The notes under the pieces: generated by a model | Seen by the model: only the letters and a program-made list of their open reading frames with translations | Told to the model about the DNA's origin: nothing | Databases searched by the model: none | Program-made: the position numbers and the translations under genes | Shown here: positions 1 through 7,720 of the stretch, in pieces | Layout: each line of letters begins with the position of its first letter | How positions within the stretch are numbered: position 1 is the first letter of the stretch | NCBI GenBank assembly: GCA_017384225.1 | Contig: JAFNUD010000028.1 | Span: 1-63,278, forward strand | DNA: 63,278 nt | Source of the DNA: Paludibacteraceae bacterium | Lineage (GTDB): Bacteria; Bacteroidota; Bacteroidia; Bacteroidales; Paludibacteraceae | Direction of reading: 5' to 3'

Positions 1-76
1 TGTACATGGCAAGAAAATGCTACAATTAGATATACAATATACTGGCAATGGTGCGGGTGTCGCTTTGAACTTTTAA
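1..76 (+). CDS. C-terminal end of an unidentified protein (partial)
   Basis: The frame beginning at base 2 is open for 24 codons and stops at TAA 74-76. The visible tail ends in QYTGNGAGVALNF. Alternating hydrophobic residues and a terminal phenylalanine are compatible with the last strand of an outer-membrane beta-barrel, but this is too short to assign. The next gene begins 24 bases downstream on the same strand, so the two could be co-transcribed. Confidence 0.45.
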   Translation, partial: VHGKKMLQLDIQYTGNGAGVALNF

Positions 77-100
77 TTAACACTTTAATATCGACAGAAT

Positions 101-1813
101 ATGAAAAAGATATTTTTATATATAGCTATTACTTTAGGCTTATTAAGTTGCAACCATAAAGATTCATTATGGCAAGAGGTCGTAGAAGATTTAGATGAGC
201 GCGTAGAGACTCTTGAGATGCTATGTGCAGAGATGAACACTAACATCACTGCTTTGCAAACCATCGTGGATGTATTGCAATCCAATGACTTTATTACAAG
301 CATTGTAGAAATCAAAAAGGACGGAAAAGTTGTTGGCTATACCATCACTTTCGGCAAGCACGATCCAATTACCATTTATCACGGACAAGACGGTAAGGAT
401 GGACAAAATGGTACAAATGGTAAAGACGGTCAAGACGGAGCAGATGGAAAAGATGGACAAAATGGCGCTGATGGAAAAGATGGAAAAGATGGACAAGATG
501 GTGCAGATGGAAGCAATGGTCAAGACGGAATAACTCCACAACTGAAAATAGAGAATGGTTATTGGTATGTATCATACGACAACGGTGCTACTTGGACACA
601 ATTCGGTAAAGCAACTGGAGCAGACGGACAGGATGGTCAAAATGGTACTGACGGCAAGGATGGACAAGACGGAAAAGATGGTAAGGACGGCGTTACTCCT
701 CAATTGAAGATAGAGGAGGGCTATTGGTTTATCTCTTATAATAATGGCGCTACTTGGACACAACTTGGCAAAGCCACAGGCGAAGACGGCAAAGATGGTG
801 CTAATGGAGCAGACGGTAAGGATGGTCAAGATGGCACTAACGGTAAAGACGGTCAAGACGGCGACTCTATGTTCCAATCCGTAACCCAAGACGAGAACTA
901 TGTTTACTTCACTCTCGCTGATGGTACTGTGATTAAAATTGCCAAGGGTAATGGAGATACTCAATCTAATAATGACTTTATTTTCACTATTACTTATGAT
1001 GCTAATGGGGGAGTAGGAACAATGCAACCTGATACGTTTTATTATGGCGTATTAAAGATGCTTACAAAAGTAAAATTTACCAAATCCAATTATGATTTTA
1101 TTAATTGGAACACCAAAGCAGATGGTTCTGGAATTACTTATGAAAATGAACAAACTTTGATGATCAGTAAAAACATCAAGTTGTATGCACAATGGGGAAG
1201 TATACTAAGTACTGGAGTTGATAATGGATACGAATGGGTAGATCTTGGTTTAAGCGTTAGGTGGGCAACTAGGAATGTAGGGGCATCTTCTCCCGAAAAG
1301 GATGGTAGTTATTTTTCATGGGGTGAAGTAACGACTAAAACAAGTTACTCGTGGAGCAATTATAAATGGTGTAGAGCTGGTTATGAAGAAGAGTTGATGA
1401 AATATTGTTCCAACAAAAATTATGGTTACAATGATTTTGTTGATAATTTAACACGAATACAATTAGAAGATGATGCCGCATATGCTAATTGTGGTAAGAA
1501 TTGGAGAATACCAACAAAGGAAGAGTTTGAAGAATTAATAAATAAATGCACATGGGTATGGACAACTCAAAATGGAAGAAAAGGATATAAAATCTCTAGC
1601 AAAAGTAATGAAAATTTTATTTTCCTTCCCGCTTCTGGTTCCATAGATAATAATACACTATATAGTTTAAATTCCATAGGAGACTATTGGTCTAGTTCAC
1701 TTAATGGATCTTATCCTAATAAGGCATACTATCTGCATTTTAACTCACTGAATATATATGTAGATAATTATTCTCGTTACGTTGGCGCATCTATTCGTCC
1801 TGTTCTTCCATAA
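101..1813 (+). CDS. Surface lipoprotein with collagen-like repeats, InlB-type repeat and fibrobacter major-paralogous domain
   Basis: A 570-residue lipoprotein. The signal peptide ends in a lipobox LLSC with lipidated Cys17. Residues about 20-95 resemble the DUF4988 / PL29 N-terminal domain seen on Bacteroidales surface proteins, with a predicted coiled coil. Gly-X-X triplets rich in GKD, GQD and GAD follow at 95-143, 173-197 and 228-254. They are separated by two near-identical 30-residue units (144-172 and 198-227) containing GYW and NGATWTQ. Residues 295-365 match the Listeria-Bacteroides (InlB B) repeat, with YDANGG and LYAQW. Residues 377-570 match the Fib_succ_major (TIGR02145) fold, with EWVDLGLSVRWA, NWRIPT and YWSSS. 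Such proteins are usually exposed at the surface and may bind glycans or other cells. The function here is unknown. Confidence 0.85.
   Translation: MKKIFLYIAITLGLLSCNHKDSLWQEVVEDLDERVETLEMLCAEMNTNITALQTIVDVLQSNDFITSIVEIKKDGKVVGYTITFGKHDPITIYHGQDGKDGQNGTNGKDGQDGADGKDGQNGADGKDGKDGQDGADGSNGQDGITPQLKIENGYWYVSYDNGATWTQFGKATGADGQDGQNGTDGKDGQDGKDGKDGVTPQLKIEEGYWFISYNNGATWTQLGKATGEDGKDGANGADGKDGQDGTNGKDGQDGDSMFQSVTQDENYVYFTLADGTVIKIAKGNGDTQSNNDFIFTITYDANGGVGTMQPDTFYYGVLKMLTKVKFTKSNYDFINWNTKADGSGITYENEQTLMISKNIKLYAQWGSILSTGVDNGYEWVDLGLSVRWATRNVGASSPEKDGSYFSWGEVTTKTSYSWSNYKWCRAGYEEELMKYCSNKNYGYNDFVDNLTRIQLEDDAAYANCGKNWRIPTKEEFEELINKCTWVWTTQNGRKGYKISSKSNENFIFLPASGSIDNNTLYSLNSIGDYWSSSLNGSYPNKAYYLHFNSLNIYVDNYSRYVGASIRPVLP
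383..862 (+). repeat. In-gene tandem repeats encoding Gly-X-X triplets
   Basis: Nine-base units of the type GGx-AAA/CAA/GCA-GAt/AAt recur in three blocks (about 383-530, 617-691, 782-862) and encode GKDGQDGAD-type collagen-like sequence. Two copies of an intervening unit (about 530-616 and 692-781) are also direct repeats. Arrays like this are prone to slippage, so the copy number is likely to vary between strains. Confidence 0.8.
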
Positions 1814-1853
1814 ACTCATCAATATTAATAAACTTAATCAATGATTGTTGAAT

Positions 1854-2360
1854 ATGAAAACTTTAATAGCAACCAAAGGAAAAGCAAATTCTGGCAAAAC
1901 CACATTAATGTGGACCGTTTATGAGCGGTTGGTTAGCATGATTAACAATAAACCTCACAAAGTTTGGACAGCACAAGGTTATAACGAAATAGACACTCCT
2001 CATAGTCGTGTTTATAAAGCATCTGGACTTTTGGACGATTTTAGTGCTTTACTGAACATTAATGGTGTTAAGATTTATATAGCAAGTGCTGGAGATGTAG
2101 ATCGTTATCTTAATCATTATATCGACAAAGGCACTTCATTTGCAGATATCGTTTTGATTACCGTTAGAATAAGAACAAGAAGCCGAATAATTAAGGTTGA
2201 AGAATTTTACGAGACAAAGATAAAACCTGTTTATTCTCCAATAGAATTTATATCATGCAAATATCAAGATCCCCTAAAGATTAGCGAACAAAATGATCAA
2301 CTTGCTGATGAAATAGTGTCAACTATCATGAAAGAAGTTCAGAAAATTACAAATCTTTAA
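1854..2360 (+). CDS. Small P-loop NTPase of unknown role
   Basis: A 168-residue protein. The ATG at 1854 is preferred over an in-frame TTG at 1845 because it puts the beta-strand MKTLIA directly before the Walker A motif GKANSGKTT. The segment with IYIASAGDVDRYL may hold the second strand and an Asp sensor. There are no membrane segments. The fold resembles small nucleoside-kinase or ATPase-like proteins found as singletons in Bacteroidales, but I do not recognise a named family. It sits 40 bases after the collagen-like lipoprotein and is followed by a hairpin terminator, so the two may form one transcript. It is AT-rich like its neighbour. Confidence 0.7.
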   Translation: MKTLIATKGKANSGKTTLMWTVYERLVSMINNKPHKVWTAQGYNEIDTPHSRVYKASGLLDDFSALLNINGVKIYIASAGDVDRYLNHYIDKGTSFADIVLITVRIRTRSRIIKVEEFYETKIKPVYSPIEFISCKYQDPLKISEQNDQLADEIVSTIMKEVQKITNL

Positions 2361-2368
2361 TTCTAATT

Positions 2369-2402
2369 CATCCCTTGCTGATAGCAGGGGATGAGTTTTT
2401 AT
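2369..2402 (+). terminator. Rho-independent terminator after the P-loop gene
   Basis: The inverted repeat CATCCC-TTGCT / AGCA-GGGGATG is followed by a T-rich run (GAGTTTTTATATTGTT), 10 bases after the stop codon. Confidence 0.7.
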
Positions 2403-2522
2403 ATTGTTATTCTTCTTGCTCGTATCAATGCTCGTATTCAAGCGCTCCTTTGTAAAACGGAAAACGGAAAGGTGAAAACTGAAAACCGCAGAAACCTCAC
2501 GTGAAATAAAAAAAACATGTGG

Positions 2523-2581
2523 CACTTTGTACATTTTGTACACTTTAGGAACTTTCGAAAATGCCCAAAATGTACAAAGTG
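2523..2581. repeat. Perfect 16-bp inverted repeat
   Basis: CACTTTGTACATTTTG at 2523-2538 is exactly repeated in reverse complement at 2566-2581, with a 27-base loop. There is no T-tract, so this is not a classical terminator. Confidence 0.8.
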
Positions 2582-2735
2582 TAAAAAATGCCATTCTACG
2601 TATTTAAGAAGAGAGCATTGATTTTCAGGGAGAAAGGTGCTGAAAATGGATTTCTGCGGACTTTTTGAGAAGGTATAAGAAAGTGTTCGCAGGAAGTCCG
2701 TGGGATGAGAGGATAAGGTTATTAGGCTGTAAGGT

Positions 2736-2778
2736 AAATCCGCATAATCGAATGAAATAAAATCGGTTATGTGGATTT
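2736..2778 (+). other. RNA hairpin candidate
   Basis: AAATCCGCATAATCG (2736-2750) pairs with CGGTTATGTGGATTT (2764-2778). The two mismatches become G-U pairs only in plus-strand RNA, which suggests structure under selection on that strand. Confidence 0.45.
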
Positions 2779-2983
2779 GTTATTAAAATGGAGAAAAAAA
2801 ACAAAGAGATAGTATTTAGGGTATATAGGGTAAATGAATGCCCAAAATACCCACGCTATATTTTGGAGAAAGATCAATGAATATTCTATGTGATATCAGA
2901 GTGGTAAGGGCTACCGAAGCGATAGTAAAGAGATAAGCATGGGTCGTGAATCACTTAGTGATCACATAGTAATCTCATAGTAT

Positions 2984-3017
2984 GAACCCGTCAAGAACCC
3001 GTAAAGAACCCGTAAAA
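2984..3017. repeat. Tandem 11-mer, three copies
   Basis: Units of GAACCCGTNAA follow one another three times just downstream of the HAD gene's 3' end. Confidence 0.75.
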
Positions 3018-3046
3018 GGTAGGTAGATGAAAGGTAGCTTGTTGGG

Positions 3047-3781
3047 TTATAATATCTCCATCACTTCGGAGAGGGATTGAACCAGGTAAGTAGCGGATTG
3101 CCCTTCGGGGAGTGGGTCTTTAGATTTGCGAATCCATATCTGGTCAATGCCTGCGTTGATTGCACCCTGGATATCGGAGTTCCATGAGTCGCCTATCATC
3201 ACGACATCTTCGGCTTGCAAGCCATTCATACGCAATGCCTCCTCGAAAATACGTGGATTGGGTTTCTGGCAACCTACTTCTTCACTCAATACGATATGCG
3301 CAAAGCAGTCACGAAGTCCGCTCTTGTCAAACTTCTCGTATTGCACTTCCACAAAACCATTAGTCACTACCGTCAGCGGGTATTTAGCAGCCAAATAGCG
3401 CACAAGTTCCTTTGCTCCTGGCAGTAATGAGAAACGAGCCGTTGTCATATTCAAAAAATCCTCACTCAACTGCTCTGCAAGAGCAGCAACTTCTTGCCTC
3501 TCGCCTTTAACCTTTAACCTTTCGCCTACCCTACTTCCGTGCATCAAAGGGAAGAAGAAGCGGTCAAAACTCAGGTATTCTTTGGTCACAAGGTCTTTGC
3601 CGTATTTGTCCCAAAGTTCGATATTATGCGGTTTATAGAGCAAGAAGAATTCCTCAAACGAAGCAAAATACTCGCTGAGATTATATTTCTCATACATATC
3701 TTGAAGCGCCAGTTTGGCTGCCCCAACGAAATCGCCTATCGTATCATCCCAATCAATAAATACTGCTTTATACTGCTTCAT
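3047..3781 (-). CDS. HAD-family hydrolase, YjjG-like nucleotidase
   Basis: A 244-residue cytoplasmic phosphatase. The start at 3781 (MKQYKAVF) is chosen because a -7 promoter box covers 3805-3813, so a start at 3808 would lie inside the promoter. HAD motif I is DWDDT, motif II is VVTNG, motif III Lys lies in CQKPNP, and motif IV is IGDSWNSDIQGA. The alpha-helical cap matches the YjjG / 2-haloacid dehalogenase subgroup, whose members dephosphorylate non-canonical pyrimidine nucleotides or small phospho-metabolites. The substrate here is inferred. Residues about 85-94 (GERLKVKGER) are encoded by a short repeat array (3501-3527) that looks like an in-frame insertion in the cap. Confidence 0.85.
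   Translation of the reverse strand: MKQYKAVFIDWDDTIGDFVGAAKLALQDMYEKYNLSEYFASFEEFFLLYKPHNIELWDKYGKDLVTKEYLSFDRFFFPLMHGSRVGERLKVKGERQEVAALAEQLSEDFLNMTTARFSLLPGAKELVRYLAAKYPLTVVTNGFVEVQYEKFDKSGLRDCFAHIVLSEEVGCQKPNPRIFEEALRMNGLQAEDVVMIGDSWNSDIQGAINAGIDQIWIRKSKDPLPEGQSATYLVQSLSEVMEIL
3501..3527. repeat. Short repeat array inside the HAD gene
   Basis: Repeats of CCTTTAA flanked by CTCGCC and TTCGCC lie in frame in the coding sequence. The array resembles the other low-complexity arrays in this window. Confidence 0.55.
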
Positions 3782-3804
3782 CATTCGTTTATTCATTTTC
3801 AAGT

Positions 3805-3836
3805 GCAAAAGTACAGTTTTTTTTTCATATTTGCAA
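3805..3836 (-). promoter_or_regulatory. Promoter of the HAD gene
   Basis: The -7 box TACTTTTGC (3805-3813) and -33 box TTGCA (3832-3836) are separated by 18 bp. The start codon is 23 bases downstream. Confidence 0.7.
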
Positions 3837-3918
3837 CCATTCGAGTCTTTTTTTATATCTCATTGTACAAAAGGATGAGAATTGATTGGTGTTTTTGAAA
3901 ATAAATTGTCAACATTAC

Positions 3919-3950
3919 TTGTTTTTATCATTTTTTTCTTGTACCTTTGC
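3919..3950 (+). promoter_or_regulatory. Promoter of hflX
   Basis: -33 box TTGTT (3919-3923), 18-bp spacer, -7 box TACCTTTGC (3942-3950). The start codon of hflX is 140 bases downstream, which gives a fairly long leader in which I see no known regulatory RNA. Confidence 0.7.
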
Positions 3951-4090
3951 ACCATTATTCACATTCATACAAATATTTTATTTTTTGAAGCATAATTTCT
4001 ACCATTGTTTACCCTGAAGACACCCCGAAGATAGAAATCTAAAAGATCATCTCAATAGTACACTAAAGTATTACAAAAATTTATAGATAA

Positions 4091-5407
4091 ATGGGAAAAC
4101 TAAACGCCGTTTTGGTAGGACTGATTACTCCAGCGCAAAACGAAGAACGGACAAAAGAATACTTAGACGAGTTGGCATTCCTTGCGGACACCAACAACAC
4201 CAATTGTGTCAAGCGTTTTGTGCAACGCCTTGACTCACCCAACACGTCAACTTATGTAGGCGAAGGAAAACTGCAAGAGATTAATCAATACGTACAACAA
4301 TTTGCGGATACAGACGACTTCATTGATATGGTTATTTTTGACGATGAGCTATCTCCTCGTCAACTTCGTAATATAGAGAAAGCGCTCAATGCGCACAATC
4401 AAAACGAGATTAAGGACAACCATAAACAACCTGTCCGTGTCATTGACCGTACAATTCTCATCCTTGAAATATTTCTTCACCGTGCACAGACTTCCTATGC
4501 TAAAACACAGGTAGAGATGGCACACCTGCAGTATATGTTACCCCGTTTGACACGTATGTGGTCACACTTGGACCGTCAACGTGGTGGTGGTACTACCAGC
4601 CGTGGTATGGGCGAAACGCAGATTGAGGCTGACAAACGAATTATCGGACAGCGTATTGCGCTTTTGCGCGAAGAACTCAAAAAGATTGACCGACAAATGG
4701 CAACGCAACGACAAAATCGCGGAAAAATGGTACGTGTCGCCCTTGTTGGTTATACCAATGTTGGTAAATCCACAATGATGAACTTACTGAGCAAATCCGA
4801 TGTGTTTGCAGAAAACAAGCTCTTTGCTACTTTGGATACTACGGTACGCAAGGTAACAATTGAAAATCTGCCATTCTTGCTATCTGATACTGTCGGTTTT
4901 ATCCGAAAGCTCCCTCACCACCTTGTAGAATCGTTCAAATCTACATTGGATGAGGTACGCGAAGCCGATTTGCTGATTCACGTAGTGGACATATCACATC
5001 CTAACTTCGAAGAGCAATATGAGGTAGTAGAACAAACTATCAACGAACTGCTGACCAAGCAAGCCGAAGTGCAAGAGGCTGATCCTTGGTCTAAGAAGCA
5101 AAAGAGCGGTAAAAAGACCGAAAAAATGGTAGTACAGATACCTCGCATTGTGGTATTTAACAAGATTGACGCATTTACTTACACACCTAAAGAGGAGGAT
5201 GACCTCACTCCTATCAAACGTGAGAACATATCTCTTGAAGAATTACAAAAAACATGGATGGCTAAATTGCACGATGATTGTATATTCATCTCTGCGCGCC
5301 AAAAAGTGAATATTGAAGAACTCAAGACACTCTTCTACGAACGTATCAAAGCCATTCATATTCAGCGTTATCCATACAACGACTTTCTTTTTCAACAATA
5401 TGAATAA
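4091..5407 (+). CDS. hflX: GTPase HflX
   Basis: A 438-residue ribosome-associated GTPase that splits stalled or heat-damaged 70S ribosomes in other bacteria. The N-terminal HflX domain includes TYVGEGKL and FDDELSPRQLRNIE. The GGGTTSRGMGETQIE glycine-rich motif precedes the coiled region. The G domain has G1 GYTNVGKST, G3 DTVGF and G4 NKID. A lysine-rich insertion (SKKQKSGKKTEK) lies between G3 and G4. It is divergent from the HAD gene and has its own promoter. Length and motifs are typical. Confidence 0.95.
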   Translation: MGKLNAVLVGLITPAQNEERTKEYLDELAFLADTNNTNCVKRFVQRLDSPNTSTYVGEGKLQEINQYVQQFADTDDFIDMVIFDDELSPRQLRNIEKALNAHNQNEIKDNHKQPVRVIDRTILILEIFLHRAQTSYAKTQVEMAHLQYMLPRLTRMWSHLDRQRGGGTTSRGMGETQIEADKRIIGQRIALLREELKKIDRQMATQRQNRGKMVRVALVGYTNVGKSTMMNLLSKSDVFAENKLFATLDTTVRKVTIENLPFLLSDTVGFIRKLPHHLVESFKSTLDEVREADLLIHVVDISHPNFEEQYEVVEQTINELLTKQAEVQEADPWSKKQKSGKKTEKMVVQIPRIVVFNKIDAFTYTPKEEDDLTPIKRENISLEELQKTWMAKLHDDCIFISARQKVNIEELKTLFYERIKAIHIQRYPYNDFLFQQYE

Positions 5408-5448
5408 TAGTTTGCATGCAAAACAGTATCCACTACATTTATTTAACA

Positions 5449-5904
5449 ATGAAACGTATATTTATTCTTTATTTTATTTTCTTGTGTTCACTACAAGCAA
5501 CAGCAACAAACCTGTTTCTTCAAAAGACAGACGGAACACTACAATCACATGACATTTCTGTTATTGGGAAATGGATTTTTTCGGATAACATTCTACAGTT
5601 CTTTGATAAAAACGGGAATATTCTCGCTTCCGAACAGATAACCAATATCCGCAGGATCACCTTTACAGACTTTGCAACAGCAACGGAGTATGTGAAAGGA
5701 GACAACACTATCATGATATACCCTAATCCTACACATGATATATTATGTATAAATGGTATTGAATCACAAACTTTACGTATATTCGACATGCAAGGTCGGC
5801 TTTTACAAACAAGCATGGGAACTCAAGTGACAGTATCTGAACTTCCTGCGGGAACCTATCTTCTACAAATAGGTATTCAGGTGGTACGATTTATCAAACA
5901 ATAA
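5449..5904 (+). CDS. Small T9SS-exported protein with type A sorting domain
   Basis: The 151-residue product starts at ATG 5449 (MKRIFILYF). An upstream in-frame ATG at 5416 would bury the signal peptide. After the signal peptide (ending near LQATA) comes a domain of about 55 residues with IGKWIF and RRITF. The last 70 residues are a T9SS C-terminal sorting domain: YPNPTHD, LRIFDMQGRLL, LPAGTYLLQI and a basic end VVRFIKQ. The protein should pass through the Sec system and T9SS and be anchored or released at the surface. A paralogue with the same layout lies at 59833-60291. It precedes the SusD-like gene by 22 bases, so co-transcription is likely. Confidence 0.85.
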   Translation: MKRIFILYFIFLCSLQATATNLFLQKTDGTLQSHDISVIGKWIFSDNILQFFDKNGNILASEQITNIRRITFTDFATATEYVKGDNTIMIYPNPTHDILCINGIESQTLRIFDMQGRLLQTSMGTQVTVSELPAGTYLLQIGIQVVRFIKQ

Positions 5905-5926
5905 TATTAAAATTGAACGAACAGTT

Positions 5927-7672
5927 ATGAAGAATTTTATTTTGTTAATCATCTGTTTTACAATCTCTTTGAGCCTATCTGCTCAAAATAATCATGCAAA
6001 AATGTGTATCTGGAATAATGGTAAATATTCAAATGTTTGGGTTGCACACGTTGATAGTATTACTTTTGTAGAAGAGTCCATTCAAGATATTTTTGGATAT
6101 TCATATACCCAAGCAAACAATGGTGCTATCTGTGAGTATTCTTCCGACAATGTCATTGATAATAATGTACCTAATCCTAAAACAGGATATACAAATACCA
6201 TTGATGCTTTGTGCGAAATGTATAACGAGATTTTTGCATGGCAACCAGTAACAAGTGATGATTATCACGACTCACCTATGTATATTTGGGAATCTAATTA
6301 TCAAGCCATTATTTCTGCTAACCAGATTTTAGGACTTATAGAAGATAGTGATAGTAACGCAGATGTTGAAAAAGCAGAAGCCTTGCTTATTCGGGCATAT
6401 CATCATTTTTTGTTAGTTAATATTTTTTGCCACGCTTGGAAAAATGAGTATGATAGCAAACAAGATTTAGGTATCCCATATGTGTATGATGTGGAATATA
6501 GCATGAGCATGTTTAAAGAACGCAGTACGGTATATGATACATATATGGCCATTCAAACAGATTTAGAAGAAGGTTTAAAACTCCTATCCGAAAGTCACAA
6601 CTCTCTTCCCGCCACACGCTTTAACAGCAAAGCGGCACATGCTTTTGCGGCACGTTTCTATTTATACAAACGCGAATGGGAAAAAGTGATTGAGCATGCG
6701 AACCAAGTACTGACTACTAATGATGACGTAACATTAGCAATGCTATTTGATGCACAAACCAACCGCGATCAAAGTAATATTGCATCAGCATTTAATCATT
6801 ATATAAATCCAAATGCTCCATCCAATTTGTTGGTGTATAATACATACTCCACAGCTCCATATGCACACTTTCCTACTTATGGACGTTATCAATATAACGG
6901 TGAAGCACAAGATTTCACTACTTATGGTGCTGGTCCCTGCTGGAGAAGTCAATTCCCAGGCGTCAGTATATGGTCAGCTGACCAAAAGTTGGGTGGCTTC
7001 GTTGCAAAAGATTACTATTGGTTTGAGTATGTTGACACGGTAAATGGCTTTGGCTATGTACGTGGTGTAACTCGTGCATTTACAACAAATGAGACATTAC
7101 TCTGCCGTGCGGAAGCCAAAGTGCATCTTTACGATATTGAAGGTGCTACTAATGACCTCCGTCTTTGGTGTCAAAGTTACAACGTACATGGTCGTATGGA
7201 CACTTTGGCGAATGGCAATGTAAACTTGACAAAGGATAATATAACAAGTTTTTACACATCTAACACAGGAACACCATTCTCACCTATTTTGCATAATCAA
7301 GACATTTATAGATATTGGATCATCACTCCTGAGCAATTGCCTTTTGTACACTGCCTCCTACATTTCCGCCGCATTGAGACACTGCACGATGGTTTGCGTT
7401 GGCACGATTTGAAACGCTATGGAATAGAAATTACTCACGTACAAGGCAAGGATGCTCCTCGTGTATTGGTATGGAATGACGATCGTCGCGCAATTCAATT
7501 GCCACAAGAAATAATCAATGCTGGCTTATTACCTAATCCACGTAAAGTGTTAGGAGATAATATAGAGGCTTCTACTGTCTCATCTATAAATAAGAGAATG
7601 GGTTCTCCCAAAAATCCAACTACTCAGGAGATTCTAAAAACTATCAGTGAGTATGTATTTACAATAAAATAA
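5927..7672 (+). CDS. SusD/RagB-like outer-membrane nutrient-binding protein
   Basis: A 581-residue protein with SusD-family features: an N-terminal helical TPR-like part with YNEIFAWQ, IISANQIL and EALLIRAYHHFLLVNIF, TRFNSKAAHAFAARFYLYKREW, and a C-terminal RagB/SusD part with LHFRRIETLHDGLRWHDLKRYG. SusD proteins bind glycan or peptide at the surface and pass it to a SusC TonB transporter. Two oddities are visible. The signal peptide ends in LSAQ with no lipobox cysteine, so it is not an obvious lipoprotein. Residues 25-47 carry a KMCIWNNG...VDSITF segment also found in the next gene. No susC gene is present in the window. Confidence 0.85.
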   Translation: MKNFILLIICFTISLSLSAQNNHAKMCIWNNGKYSNVWVAHVDSITFVEESIQDIFGYSYTQANNGAICEYSSDNVIDNNVPNPKTGYTNTIDALCEMYNEIFAWQPVTSDDYHDSPMYIWESNYQAIISANQILGLIEDSDSNADVEKAEALLIRAYHHFLLVNIFCHAWKNEYDSKQDLGIPYVYDVEYSMSMFKERSTVYDTYMAIQTDLEEGLKLLSESHNSLPATRFNSKAAHAFAARFYLYKREWEKVIEHANQVLTTNDDVTLAMLFDAQTNRDQSNIASAFNHYINPNAPSNLLVYNTYSTAPYAHFPTYGRYQYNGEAQDFTTYGAGPCWRSQFPGVSIWSADQKLGGFVAKDYYWFEYVDTVNGFGYVRGVTRAFTTNETLLCRAEAKVHLYDIEGATNDLRLWCQSYNVHGRMDTLANGNVNLTKDNITSFYTSNTGTPFSPILHNQDIYRYWIITPEQLPFVHCLLHFRRIETLHDGLRWHDLKRYGIEITHVQGKDAPRVLVWNDDRRAIQLPQEIINAGLLPNPRKVLGDNIEASTVSSINKRMGSPKNPTTQEILKTISEYVFTIK

Positions 7673-7720
7673 ATAATAATTATTGATACCAAACAATATT
7701 AATTCTACAAGAACAAGGCT

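Larger units (their letters stand above)
2403..3046. other. Gene-poor stretch with inverted and tandem repeats
   Basis: About 640 bases hold no convincing gene. They contain a perfect 16-bp inverted repeat (2523-2538/2566-2581), a weak hairpin (2657-2663/2694-2700), a 15-bp hairpin with two G-U pairs (2736-2750/2764-2778), a 30-codon open frame (2788-2880) overlapped by a 19-codon frame, and a tandem 11-mer (2984-3017). The region could encode a structured RNA or be the decayed remnant of a gene. Confidence 0.5.

Noticed and set aside
383-862. Possible CRISPR array
   Set aside because: Units are 9 bases with no spacers and lie in a coding frame, so they are protein repeats.
221-1027. Several minus-strand frames opposite the collagen-like lipoprotein
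   Set aside because: The period-nine repeats keep all frames open; Ile/Leu/Ser-rich products are by-products of the GAC/GGT-rich repeats.
2319-2594. A 91-codon minus-strand frame overlapping the end of the P-loop gene
   Set aside because: It runs through a terminator and a 16-bp inverted repeat and has no recognisable protein features.
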